NCBI GenBank assembly: GCA_016937825.1
Contig: JAFGVT010000197.1
Location: forward strand, 1-5,931
Source: Fidelibacterota bacterium
Lineage (GTDB): Bacteria > Fidelibacterota > Fidelibacteria > Fidelibacterales > Fidelibacteraceae
Length of the DNA stretch: 5,931 bases
Direction: 5' to 3'
Within the stretch, counting starts at the first letter, position 1, and every line of letters begins with the position of its first letter. Positions 1 to 5,931 of the stretch are shown in pieces. Position numbers and translations under genes: made by a program. Below the pieces are notes generated by a model, which saw only the letters and a program-made list of their open reading frames with translations, did not search any database and was not told where the DNA came from.

Positions 1-351
1 CCCGGGGGAGAGATGAAAATAGAACTTGCACCGATCCCCGCTTCTCTTGTTCCGGACGATGCGCACACGGCGTATTTTTCAGAGGAGATCCTGAACAAGG
101 CGGTGATCGTCAGATCCTGGGAACCGGCAGACCGCATGACGCTTTTCGGGAAGGGCGGACGGAAAAAGGTCGGCGATATTTTAAAGGATGAAAAGGTCAG
201 CGCTCCGGACAAAAAAGATTTTCCCGTTCTTGAAACGGAGGGACAGATCATCTGGATACCCGGCGTAAAGCGCTCCGGGTTGTTTGTCGTAAAGAAAAAG
301 GATTCAAGGCTGGTTAGCATAAATTATAACGATGGGAGCACACATGATTAA
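1..351 (+). CDS. tilS: tRNA(Ile)-lysidine synthase, C-terminal part (5' end outside window)
   Basis: TilS is a cytoplasmic ATP-dependent enzyme that attaches lysine to C34 of the tRNA-Ile2 anticodon, so that it reads AUA and is charged with isoleucine. Only the last 116 residues are present. The frame is open from base 1 with no need for a start, so the ATG at 13 is an internal Met and not the true start. What remains is the C-terminal domain of the long TilS form. It shows the family pattern R-x-W-x-P-A-D-R-M (bases about 112-138), then F-G-K-G-G-R-K-K-V-G-D (about 145-177), a D-E-K-V segment, F-P-V-L, and I-W-I-P-G-V-K. The N-terminal PP-loop ATPase domain with its SGGxDS motif lies upstream and cannot be checked. 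The stop TAA at 349-351 overlaps the hpt start by 8 bases, which suggests translational coupling. The tilS-hpt-ftsH order is common in bacteria and supports the call. Confidence 0.9.
   Translation, partial: PGGEMKIELAPIPASLVPDDAHTAYFSEEILNKAVIVRSWEPADRMTLFGKGGRKKVGDILKDEKVSAPDKKDFPVLETEGQIIWIPGVKRSGLFVVKKKDSRLVSINYNDGSTHD
334..338 (+). promoter_or_regulatory. Ribosome binding site that sets the hpt start at 344
   Basis: GGGAG lies 5 bases before the ATG at 344, inside the tilS 3' end. The in-frame ATG at 332 sits two bases before this motif and has no Shine-Dalgarno of its own, so 344 is the better start. Confidence 0.6.
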
Positions 352-934
352 AAAAACGTTGACACTCAACTACGGCGGATCCTTTGACGGAGAAATACTG
401 GACTTGCTGATATCCGAAGAAGAGATCCAGGAAAGGGTGAAACAACTTGCGCGGGAAATATCCTGCGATTATAAGAACAAAAGCAAGCCCCCCATTATTA
501 TCGGCGTGCTGAACGGCAGTTTCTATTTTATGGCGGACCTTCTCCGGGCAATGACCATCGAGGCTGAAATGGATTTTATCAAAATATCCTCTTATCATAA
601 GATAGGTTCAACGGGCACGATCCGCCTGATCAAGGATATCAGTGCGGACATCCATCGGCGCGATGTCATTCTTGTTGAAGATATTATCGATTCCGGCCTG
701 TCCATCAACTATCTTCGAAGTCATTTTGAGAGCAGCAACCCCGCCTCCGTCAAGGTTGCGACCCTGTTGTATAAAAAGGAGATCACCAAAGTGGCGCATG
801 AGCCGGAGTATGTCGGTTTCGAAATCCCCGACAGATTTGTCGTGGGTTACGGCCTTGATATCGAGCAGCAATACCGGCGGTTACGCGATATTTTTGCCAT
901 GAACGTCCTGAAAACCAATAAAAAGGGAACATAA
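344..934 (+). CDS. hpt: Hypoxanthine phosphoribosyltransferase
   Basis: This cytoplasmic type I phosphoribosyltransferase (EC 2.4.2.8) makes IMP, and usually GMP, from hypoxanthine or guanine and PRPP in purine salvage. The product is 196 residues, slightly above the usual 175-185. The PRPP-binding signature VILVEDIIDSGLS is at residues 108-120, with its two acidic residues intact. The earlier PRPP/pyrophosphate loop GVLNGSFYFMADL is at 54-66, and the flexible-loop Ser-Tyr is in SSYHKIGSTG at 82-91. The purine-binding C-terminal segment, with a Phe-Val-Val-Gly-Tyr-Gly-Leu-Asp run, is at about 154-180. The ATG at 344 is chosen over the in-frame ATG at 332, which would add four residues (MGAH), because GGGAG lies 5 bases before 344. 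It overlaps tilS by 8 bases and ftsH follows after 44 bases. Nothing looks truncated. Adenine or xanthine preference cannot be excluded from sequence alone, but the motifs fit HPRT best. Confidence 0.93.
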   Translation: MIKKTLTLNYGGSFDGEILDLLISEEEIQERVKQLAREISCDYKNKSKPPIIIGVLNGSFYFMADLLRAMTIEAEMDFIKISSYHKIGSTGTIRLIKDISADIHRRDVILVEDIIDSGLSINYLRSHFESSNPASVKVATLLYKKEITKVAHEPEYVGFEIPDRFVVGYGLDIEQQYRRLRDIFAMNVLKTNKKGT

Positions 935-967
935 TCTCACTTTTGTTTAGTATATTAATAGGCTATA

Positions 968-973
968 AAGGAG
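968..973 (+). promoter_or_regulatory. Strong ribosome binding site for ftsH
   Basis: AAGGAG lies 5 bases before the ATG at 979. It is the best Shine-Dalgarno in the window and places the ftsH start at 979. The in-frame TTG at 943 would put this site inside the coding region. Confidence 0.8.
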
Positions 974-978
974 AATTT

Positions 979-2928
979 ATGTTCAAGCCATTTTATAATA
1001 GTACCGGAGATGATCCGCGCGGAAATTCACCCCGCAAACAGCCGCCGGGGAAAGGACCCGAATTTCCGGGTCCGGTAAAAGTCCCCAAAACGCCCCTGAT
1101 CTGGATAGGACTTGTCGTTGTACTGCTCATTCTTGCCCAAATCTTCGGGAATACGGACACGCAGGACCGCAAAAAACTGGGGTACACGGAGTTTACGAAG
1201 TACCTGAAAGAAAACAAGATCCAGAACGGCATTTTTGAGGGGAACACCTTGTCCGGAAATTTCAAGGAGCCGCTGGTTGAAGAAATGAACGGGAAAGCGG
1301 TTGAATACACGGGCTATCAGGTGACCATTTTGCATCTGGACACCGAACTGCTTGACCAGTGGGACGACGCCGGGCTTGAATATGAATTCAGGGAACCCAC
1401 GATCGGATTCAAGGACATCCTGCTGAACATTCTCCCCTGGATCGTGATCATCGCGGTCTGGATCGTGCTGATGCGGCGCATGTCGGGGAACAGGAACGGC
1501 GGTTCCGGAGGGATCTTCTCTTTCGGCAACACCAATCCGGCCAAAAAATTCAATCCCGAAAATTCGAAGATCACATTCAAGGATGTTGCCGGTTGCACGG
1601 AAGCGAAACAGGAGCTTGAGGAGATCATCGAATTCCTGAAAAACCCCGAGCGCTTTCAGCGTCTCGGCGGCCGGATCCCGCGCGGCGCGCTTTTGCTGGG
1701 CCCTCCCGGAACGGGAAAGACCCTTTTGGCCAAGGCAGTTGCGGGAGAAGCAAAGGTGCCCTTTTTTAGCATCTCGGGCGCCGATTTTGTCGAAATGTTC
1801 GTGGGTGTCGGTGCCAGCCGGGTACGCGGACTTTTTGAGCAGGCGCTGAAGAATTCCCCCGCCATCGTGTTTATCGACGAGATCGACGCGGTCGGACGGC
1901 AGCGCGGCGCAGGCCTCGGCGGCGGACATGACGAACGCGAACAGACCCTGAACCAGCTGCTGGTCCAGATGGACGGATTCGATTCGGATGCAAGCGTGAT
2001 CGTGATCGCCGCAACAAACCGTCCCGACATCCTGGATTCCGCCCTTATGCGCCCCGGACGCTTTGACCGGCAGATCGTGGTCGACGTTCCCGATGCCGTC
2101 GGCCGGGAAGGGATCCTCAAGGTCCATACAAAGAATATCAAACTTTCTTCCTCGGTTGATCTTAAGACCATTGCAAAAGGCACGCCGGGCATGGTCGGCG
2201 CAGATCTGGCGAACCTTGTCAATGAAGCAGCGCTTCTTGCCGCAAGAAAGGACCATAAGGCGGTCACGGCCAAGGACCTTGAAGAAGCTAAGGACAAAGT
2301 GATGATGGGGGCGGAGCGCAAATCCATGCTCCTCAGCGAGAACGACAAGCAGATCACGGCGATCCACGAGGCCGGCCATGCGCTGGTAGCCCTGTTGCTG
2401 AAGGAAGCCGACCCGGTCCACAAGGTCAGCATCATTCCCCGCGGAAGGGCTTTGGGCGTTACCCACATGCTTCCGGAAGCCGATAAATACAATTACTCTA
2501 AAAAATATATCAACGCCCAGCTGCAGGTCATGATGGGCGGACGCGTTGCGGAAGAGCTTTCGAACGAGGATATTACGACCGGAGCAAGCAATGATATCGA
2601 ACGCGCGACCGACCTGGCAAGGAGAATGGTCTGTGAATGGGGAATGAGCGAGGCGTTGGGCGTTGCCGCGTTCGGCACAAAGTCGCACGAAATATTCATC
2701 GGCCGCGATTTCGGTTCGACCAAGAACTACAGTGAGGCTACGGCCCAGAAGATCGATCAGGAAGTCCAGCATATCATCAATACCGCCTATGAGGGTGCGA
2801 AAGATCTGCTGAAAACACACTTCCCCTCGCTGAAAAAAATTGCCGACGCACTTCTTGAAAAAGAATCCCTCGATCGCGAACAACTGGAAGCGATCGCAAA
2901 AGAAGAAGGCATAGACCTGACAAAATAA
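979..2928 (+). CDS. ftsH: ATP-dependent zinc metalloprotease FtsH
   Basis: FtsH is a membrane-anchored AAA+ protease that extracts and degrades misfolded membrane proteins and selected cytosolic regulators; it works as a hexamer. The product is 649 residues, close to the family norm of 610-680. Residues 1-38 are a Pro/Gly-rich hydrophilic segment. Membrane segment 1 is at about 39-56, followed by a periplasmic domain at about 57-145 and membrane segment 2 at about 147-165. The AAA module has Walker A GPPGTGKT at 241-248, pore loop FVGVG at 274-278, Walker B IVFIDEID at 296-303, and a second region of homology at 345-365 with arginine-finger candidates R358 and R361. The M41 peptidase domain has HEAGH at 463-467 (two zinc ligands and the catalytic Glu) and the likely third ligand D539 in TTGASND. 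All key residues are present, so it should be active. ATG 979 is chosen for its AAGGAG. folP follows after 20 bases, as in Enterobacteria. Confidence 0.98.
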   Translation: MFKPFYNSTGDDPRGNSPRKQPPGKGPEFPGPVKVPKTPLIWIGLVVVLLILAQIFGNTDTQDRKKLGYTEFTKYLKENKIQNGIFEGNTLSGNFKEPLVEEMNGKAVEYTGYQVTILHLDTELLDQWDDAGLEYEFREPTIGFKDILLNILPWIVIIAVWIVLMRRMSGNRNGGSGGIFSFGNTNPAKKFNPENSKITFKDVAGCTEAKQELEEIIEFLKNPERFQRLGGRIPRGALLLGPPGTGKTLLAKAVAGEAKVPFFSISGADFVEMFVGVGASRVRGLFEQALKNSPAIVFIDEIDAVGRQRGAGLGGGHDEREQTLNQLLVQMDGFDSDASVIVIAATNRPDILDSALMRPGRFDRQIVVDVPDAVGREGILKVHTKNIKLSSSVDLKTIAKGTPGMVGADLANLVNEAALLAARKDHKAVTAKDLEEAKDKVMMGAERKSMLLSENDKQITAIHEAGHALVALLLKEADPVHKVSIIPRGRALGVTHMLPEADKYNYSKKYINAQLQVMMGGRVAEELSNEDITTGASNDIERATDLARRMVCEWGMSEALGVAAFGTKSHEIFIGRDFGSTKNYSEATAQKIDQEVQHIINTAYEGAKDLLKTHFPSLKKIADALLEKESLDREQLEAIAKEEGIDLTK

Positions 2929-2948
2929 CCCCGGTTCTTTGATATCGT

Positions 2949-3746
2949 ATGGCAGAAACGATCAGTATAAAAATCATGGGGATTTTAAACGTAACCCCCG
3001 ATTCGTTCAGTGACGGGGGCATGTTCCTTGATCCCCGGAAGGCACGTGTTCGCGCGGAACAAATGGTGGATGAAGGTGCCGATATCCTGGATGTCGGCGG
3101 GGAGTCCAGCCGTCCCGGTTCGGACCCCGTCCCCTTGCAGGAAGAGCTGGACCGCGTCATGCCCGTTTTGGAATGGGCCGTCCGCCTCGGCGTACCGGTC
3201 TCGATCGACACCACAAAAGCGGCTGTAGCAAAAGAAGCCCTTTCCCTGGGTGCGCAGATCGTTAACGACATATCGGGACTGCGCTTTGAACCCGGCATCG
3301 CGGAACTGGTTGCCCGGCATCATGCCCGGCTGATCATCATGCATATGCGGGGTGTACCCAAAACCATGCAGGAGGACCTTGCCCCCGGTAATATTATGGA
3401 GGAACTCCTGCGGTTTTTTCAGGACCAGGTGAAAAGGGCGATTCAATACGGCGTTGACAGGACAAATATCATCCTGGACCCCGGGATCGGTTTTGGAAAG
3501 CGGCTGGAAGAGAACATTGACATATTGAAAAATTTGAGTATATTGGTGAACCTTGGATTTCCCGTGCTGATCGGCGCATCAAGAAAATCGATGATCGGCC
3601 ATATTACGGAAGCACCGGTCGGGGACCGTCTTCCGGGATCGCTGGCCATTGCCTGCCTTGCGGCCGTCCGGGGTGCCGGGATCGTCCGGGTGCATGACGT
3701 CGCGGCGACAGTGCAGGCGATAAACGTTTTAAGGCGCATATGGTAG
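2949..3746 (+). CDS. folP: Dihydropteroate synthase
   Basis: This cytoplasmic enzyme (EC 2.5.1.15) joins 6-hydroxymethyl-7,8-dihydropterin diphosphate to p-aminobenzoate to give dihydropteroate, and is the target of sulfonamides. The product is 265 residues, within the usual 260-285, and should form a TIM barrel. The signatures appear in order: NVTPDSFSDGG at 14-24, DVGGESSRPG at 48-57, SIDTTK at 85-90, NDISG at 106-110, MHMRG at 131-135, DPGIGFGK at 177-184, GASRKS at 209-214 and RVHDV at 247-251. The pterin-binding and diphosphate-binding residues of the family are retained. A TGA at 2940-2942 in this frame excludes a start further upstream, so 2949 is the earliest possible ATG, although no Shine-Dalgarno precedes it. 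An ATG at 2976 would cut away the first strand before NVTPDSF and is less likely. It lies 20 bases after ftsH and overlaps cdaA by 7 bases. The setting is chromosomal and housekeeping, not a mobile sul gene. Confidence 0.97.
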   Translation: MAETISIKIMGILNVTPDSFSDGGMFLDPRKARVRAEQMVDEGADILDVGGESSRPGSDPVPLQEELDRVMPVLEWAVRLGVPVSIDTTKAAVAKEALSLGAQIVNDISGLRFEPGIAELVARHHARLIIMHMRGVPKTMQEDLAPGNIMEELLRFFQDQVKRAIQYGVDRTNIILDPGIGFGKRLEENIDILKNLSILVNLGFPVLIGASRKSMIGHITEAPVGDRLPGSLAIACLAAVRGAGIVRVHDVAATVQAINVLRRIW

Positions 3747-4504
3747 ACCTTTTTAACATCGGATTTATCTCCGTCTCTCTTGTCGATATTATTGACATGA
3801 TCGTGGTTGGATTCGTTTTTTACGGGACCTATCTGTTGTTCCGGGATACGCGGGCCAGCCAGATGCTGTACGGCATGATCGCGATCGCACTGCTGGGCTT
3901 TTTTGCGCATCTTTTAAATTTTCGCGCTACGGCCTGGCTGTTTGAAAAGCTGGCGACCGTATGGGTGATCCTGTTCATTATTCTGTTCCAGCCGGAACTG
4001 AGGCGCATCCTGCTTTATATCGGACAGAACCCTATTTTACGCTGGATGTCCAAATCCGACAACAGCAAGACAGAAGAGATCATTCATTCCGTGTTTGAAT
4101 TGAAAAAGGCCGGGCTGGGGGCCCTGCTTGTTGTCATGCGCGACAGCGGATTGAAATCGATCATTGACCGGGGCGTTGAGATCAACGCGCTGATCAACCA
4201 TGATATCGTGCTGTCAATTTTCAACACCTCGTCACCCCTGCATGACGGCGCGATCATCATTTATGAAGACCGGATTCTGGCGGCGAAGTGCATCTTGCCG
4301 CTGAGCGAAAATATTGAACTGGACCCGACGATCGGAACGCGCCACCTGGCGGGTCTGGGCCTTTCGGAAGAAAGTGACGCAACCGTGATCATCGTTTCGG
4401 AAGAGACCGGAAGGATATCGATCGCGTTTCAGGGAAAACTTAAACGGGATGTTAATGAAGACGAACTCCGGACATCGTTGTATACCTATCTTTCCAATCG
4501 CTAA
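3740..4504 (+). CDS. cdaA: Membrane-bound diadenylate cyclase CdaA
   Basis: CdaA (EC 2.7.7.85) condenses two ATP into the second messenger cyclic di-AMP, which controls potassium and osmolyte transport and cell-wall homeostasis. The product is 254 residues. Three hydrophobic segments at about 14-34, 41-59 and 68-84 form the membrane anchor. They contain the family pattern RDTRASQMLYG at 35-45 and are followed by FQPELRR at 83-89. The cytoplasmic DAC (DisA_N) domain has the catalytic LHDGA at 167-171 and SEETG at 220-224. The second signature motif, normally RHR, reads R201-H202-L203 in GTRHLAGLG, so its second Arg is Leu. The catalytic Asp is intact, so I still expect a cyclase, but activity is not certain. 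The ATG at 3740 overlaps the folP stop by 7 bases, and AAGG at 3731-3734 lies 5 bases before it. No cdaR or glmM follows within the window. Confidence 0.94.
   Translation: MVDLFNIGFISVSLVDIIDMIVVGFVFYGTYLLFRDTRASQMLYGMIAIALLGFFAHLLNFRATAWLFEKLATVWVILFIILFQPELRRILLYIGQNPILRWMSKSDNSKTEEIIHSVFELKKAGLGALLVVMRDSGLKSIIDRGVEINALINHDIVLSIFNTSSPLHDGAIIIYEDRILAAKCILPLSENIELDPTIGTRHLAGLGLSEESDATVIIVSEETGRISIAFQGKLKRDVNEDELRTSLYTYLSNR
4446..4449 (+). promoter_or_regulatory. Weak ribosome binding site for the exported C25-like gene
   Basis: GGGA lies 5 bases before the ATG at 4455, inside cdaA. It is short and could be chance. It gives 4455 slight support over the in-frame ATG at 4449. Confidence 0.3.
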
Positions 4505-5931
4505 GAGAACAATAGCCGCGTTGTGGAGTGTTCTGGCTTGTCTGTCCGCGGCAAGCATGAATATACATGAAACCCCGGCCGTTTACACCTACGACTGGGA
4601 GATCGGCGGTTCCGACATTACCGAATTTGTAAAGACGGGCCACATCGCTCAGGCCGGAACCGGAGCAAGTTTCTACTATCAGGGCAGATATTATCCGGTG
4701 TATACAACATTTATCGGGAATACGCCCGCCGAACTGGCCTTTCAGATCCGGGATAAGGAAGAAACCCTGATCTTTGCGCCCGATATGACCGGAGATCATG
4801 GGGATCTTGATCCGATGGTTGTGGATGTTGTTGACATCAGCGGATTTAAAGATTATGTGAAACTGATAGAGGTCCCCGGGATCGGAACGCTGCTGGAGAT
4901 CGTCCCGATGATCCCTCAGCCGGACGGACGGGTACGCCTTCTGAAACGGGCCCGCATCGAGATCCTGTCGACATCGCAGAAAAGCCTTCAGAAATCGGAT
5001 CTGGTGAAAGACAGAACGAAACTTTCAAAAACCAGCTCGCTTCGGGCCGAACTGCCCGGGGAGTTCCTGGACCTTTACATCAGCGAACCCGGCGTGTTTC
5101 AGGTAAGCGGCCAGGACCTGGCCGACCGCGGCATTGATTTGCGGACCGTTCACCCCGACAATATTAAACTGACCTGGTGGGGCGAGGAGCTGCCCTGCCG
5201 CGTGACCAGTATCTACGAAATGGGACGGGAGACCTTTCAATACGAAAATGTGGTCCAGTTCAGTATTCCCCGCCTAAAAAATCCTTACGGAGATTATCTG
5301 TACAATCCTTTCACGCACTATGATGTCGTGCGCATGAGCTGGGGCAGCGGCAACGGCAAACGGTATGTTCAGGAAAACAGCGAGATCACCGGGAACGCCA
5401 CCTTCCTGCCGCAGGACAACCGGACCTTCCGAAGCACGGTGCATATTGAAAAGAACGTATTGTATCAGCCGCTAGCACGGCTGCATGAACAGGAGCTTTC
5501 ACACAAATACGAACACATGTTTTACTCCCCTTCCATCCGTATCGGGCGGAGCGTATCGTTCGATTTTAATTTATGGGACCCGGTCCCGGACTCTCCCTAT
5601 AATGTTAATTTTACCCTTCGCATGCAGGGCTTGACCTATTCCGTCGACGACGAGATGGACCATCAGATCTACGTAACGGTTAACGACCAGTATCTGCTGG
5701 AAGACGAATGGGACGGACAGGTCCCGAACATTTCCAGCAACACCGATATGCAGTACGACCACGACAACCTCATCCACGGAAAGAACACGATCGATATTTC
5801 AGTTAAGGGATTTGAGGACAATCCCTATTTGGACGATCAGGTCCTCTTTGACTGGCTGGAGGTGTCCTACGACCGTTTCATGATCGCACACGAGAACAGG
5901 CTGGAATTTTCACCCCAGCACGGCCCCGGCA
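4455..5931 (+). CDS. Exported C25 (gingipain)-like peptidase, N-terminal part (3' end outside window)
   Basis: The frame is open from inside cdaA to the window edge, giving 492 residues with no stop. From ATG 4455 the protein begins with an 18-residue basic n-region ending in Lys-Arg, then a hydrophobic stretch at 19-34 (TIAALWSVLACLSAAS), which reads as a signal peptide. C29 in VLAC is a poor lipobox, so signal peptidase I cleavage near residue 34 is also possible. Residues about 35-170 look like a C25-type propeptide, with a repeated-strand segment ending in RVRLLKRARIEIL at 159-171. Residues 207-250 (LYISEPGVFQVSGQDLADRG onward) match the pattern seen before the catalytic domain of C25 proteins. 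So do NPFTHYDVVRMSWG at 284-297, the stretch at 405-450, and the FDWLEVSYDR end at 465-474. The catalytic His and Cys would lie beyond the window. Such proteins are often secreted by type IX systems, and PorU is one member. The start is uncertain. The coding call is firm, the family moderate, and I give no gene symbol. Confidence 0.7.
   Translation, partial: MKTNSGHRCIPIFPIAKRTIAALWSVLACLSAASMNIHETPAVYTYDWEIGGSDITEFVKTGHIAQAGTGASFYYQGRYYPVYTTFIGNTPAELAFQIRDKEETLIFAPDMTGDHGDLDPMVVDVVDISGFKDYVKLIEVPGIGTLLEIVPMIPQPDGRVRLLKRARIEILSTSQKSLQKSDLVKDRTKLSKTSSLRAELPGEFLDLYISEPGVFQVSGQDLADRGIDLRTVHPDNIKLTWWGEELPCRVTSIYEMGRETFQYENVVQFSIPRLKNPYGDYLYNPFTHYDVVRMSWGSGNGKRYVQENSEITGNATFLPQDNRTFRSTVHIEKNVLYQPLARLHEQELSHKYEHMFYSPSIRIGRSVSFDFNLWDPVPDSPYNVNFTLRMQGLTYSVDDEMDHQIYVTVNDQYLLEDEWDGQVPNISSNTDMQYDHDNLIHGKNTIDISVKGFEDNPYLDDQVLFDWLEVSYDRFMIAHENRLEFSPQHGPG

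Noticed and set aside
332..346. hpt start at ATG 332
   Set aside because: It has no Shine-Dalgarno, and the GGGAG that follows is well placed for ATG 344.
13..351. A separate small protein starting at ATG 13
   Set aside because: The frame is open to base 1 and the sequence is plainly the TilS C-terminal domain, so it is the tail of a longer gene.
943..981. ftsH start at TTG 943
   Set aside because: It would add 12 residues and bury the strong AAGGAG at 968-973 inside the gene; ATG 979 is the better start.
1656..2492. Second reverse-strand open frame (278 codons) opposite ftsH
   Set aside because: It is a Ser/Arg/Pro-rich shadow of the ftsH coding sequence, with no domain or supporting signal.
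1027..2883. Very long open frame (618 codons) on the reverse strand, opposite ftsH
   Set aside because: It lies wholly within ftsH, which is certain from its motifs. Its translation shows no recognisable domain and is rich in His, Arg and Cys, as expected for the antisense of a GC-biased gene. No ribosome binding site or neighbour supports it.
2949..3746. folP as an acquired sulfonamide-resistance (sul) gene
   Set aside because: The gene sits between ftsH and cdaA in a tight housekeeping operon with no mobile element or integron signs, and the sequence reads as an ordinary chromosomal DHPS.
4515..4552. Inverted repeat GCCGCG / CGCGGC as a terminator after cdaA
   Set aside because: The stem is only 6 base pairs with a 26-base loop, no T-run follows, and it lies inside the signal-peptide coding region of the next gene.

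Overview
The window carries five complete or nearly complete housekeeping genes and the 5' part of a sixth gene, all on the + strand and packed as one probable operon. In order they are the 3' end of tilS, then hpt, ftsH, folP, cdaA, and the start of a large exported protein that resembles the N-terminal part of C25 (gingipain-like) peptidases and runs off the right edge. I see no tRNA, rRNA, CRISPR array, insertion sequence, phage gene or clear terminator. No stretch of more than 300 bases lacks a gene.

The gene content suggests a Gram-negative bacterium of the FCB superphylum (Bacteroidota, Ignavibacteria, Marinimicrobia, Cloacimonadota or relatives). The grounds are folP directly followed by a CdaA-type diadenylate cyclase, an FtsH with a long hydrophilic extension before its first membrane segment, and a C25-like exported protein. 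C25 peptidases are often cargo or sortase components of type IX secretion. This placement is inference; no marker here fixes the phylum.

Layout: tilS (1-351) ends inside the start of hpt (344-934). A 44-base AT-rich gap holding a strong ribosome binding site precedes ftsH (979-2928). folP (2949-3746) follows after 20 bases without a visible ribosome binding site and overlaps cdaA (3740-4504) by 7 bases. The exported C25-like protein most likely starts at 4455, inside the cdaA 3' end, and is still open at 5931.

The first five genes cover tRNA-Ile2 anticodon modification, purine salvage, membrane protein quality control, folate synthesis and c-di-AMP synthesis. This order joins two known neighbourhoods: tilS-hpt-ftsH (as in Firmicutes) with ftsH-folP (as in Enterobacteria), and then cdaA. 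In Firmicutes cdaA is followed by cdaR and glmM; here the exported C25-like gene occupies that place. I did not find an evidently new system. The points most worth a second look are the RHR-to-RHL change in the CdaA nucleotide-binding motif and the exported C25-like protein in the cdaR position.
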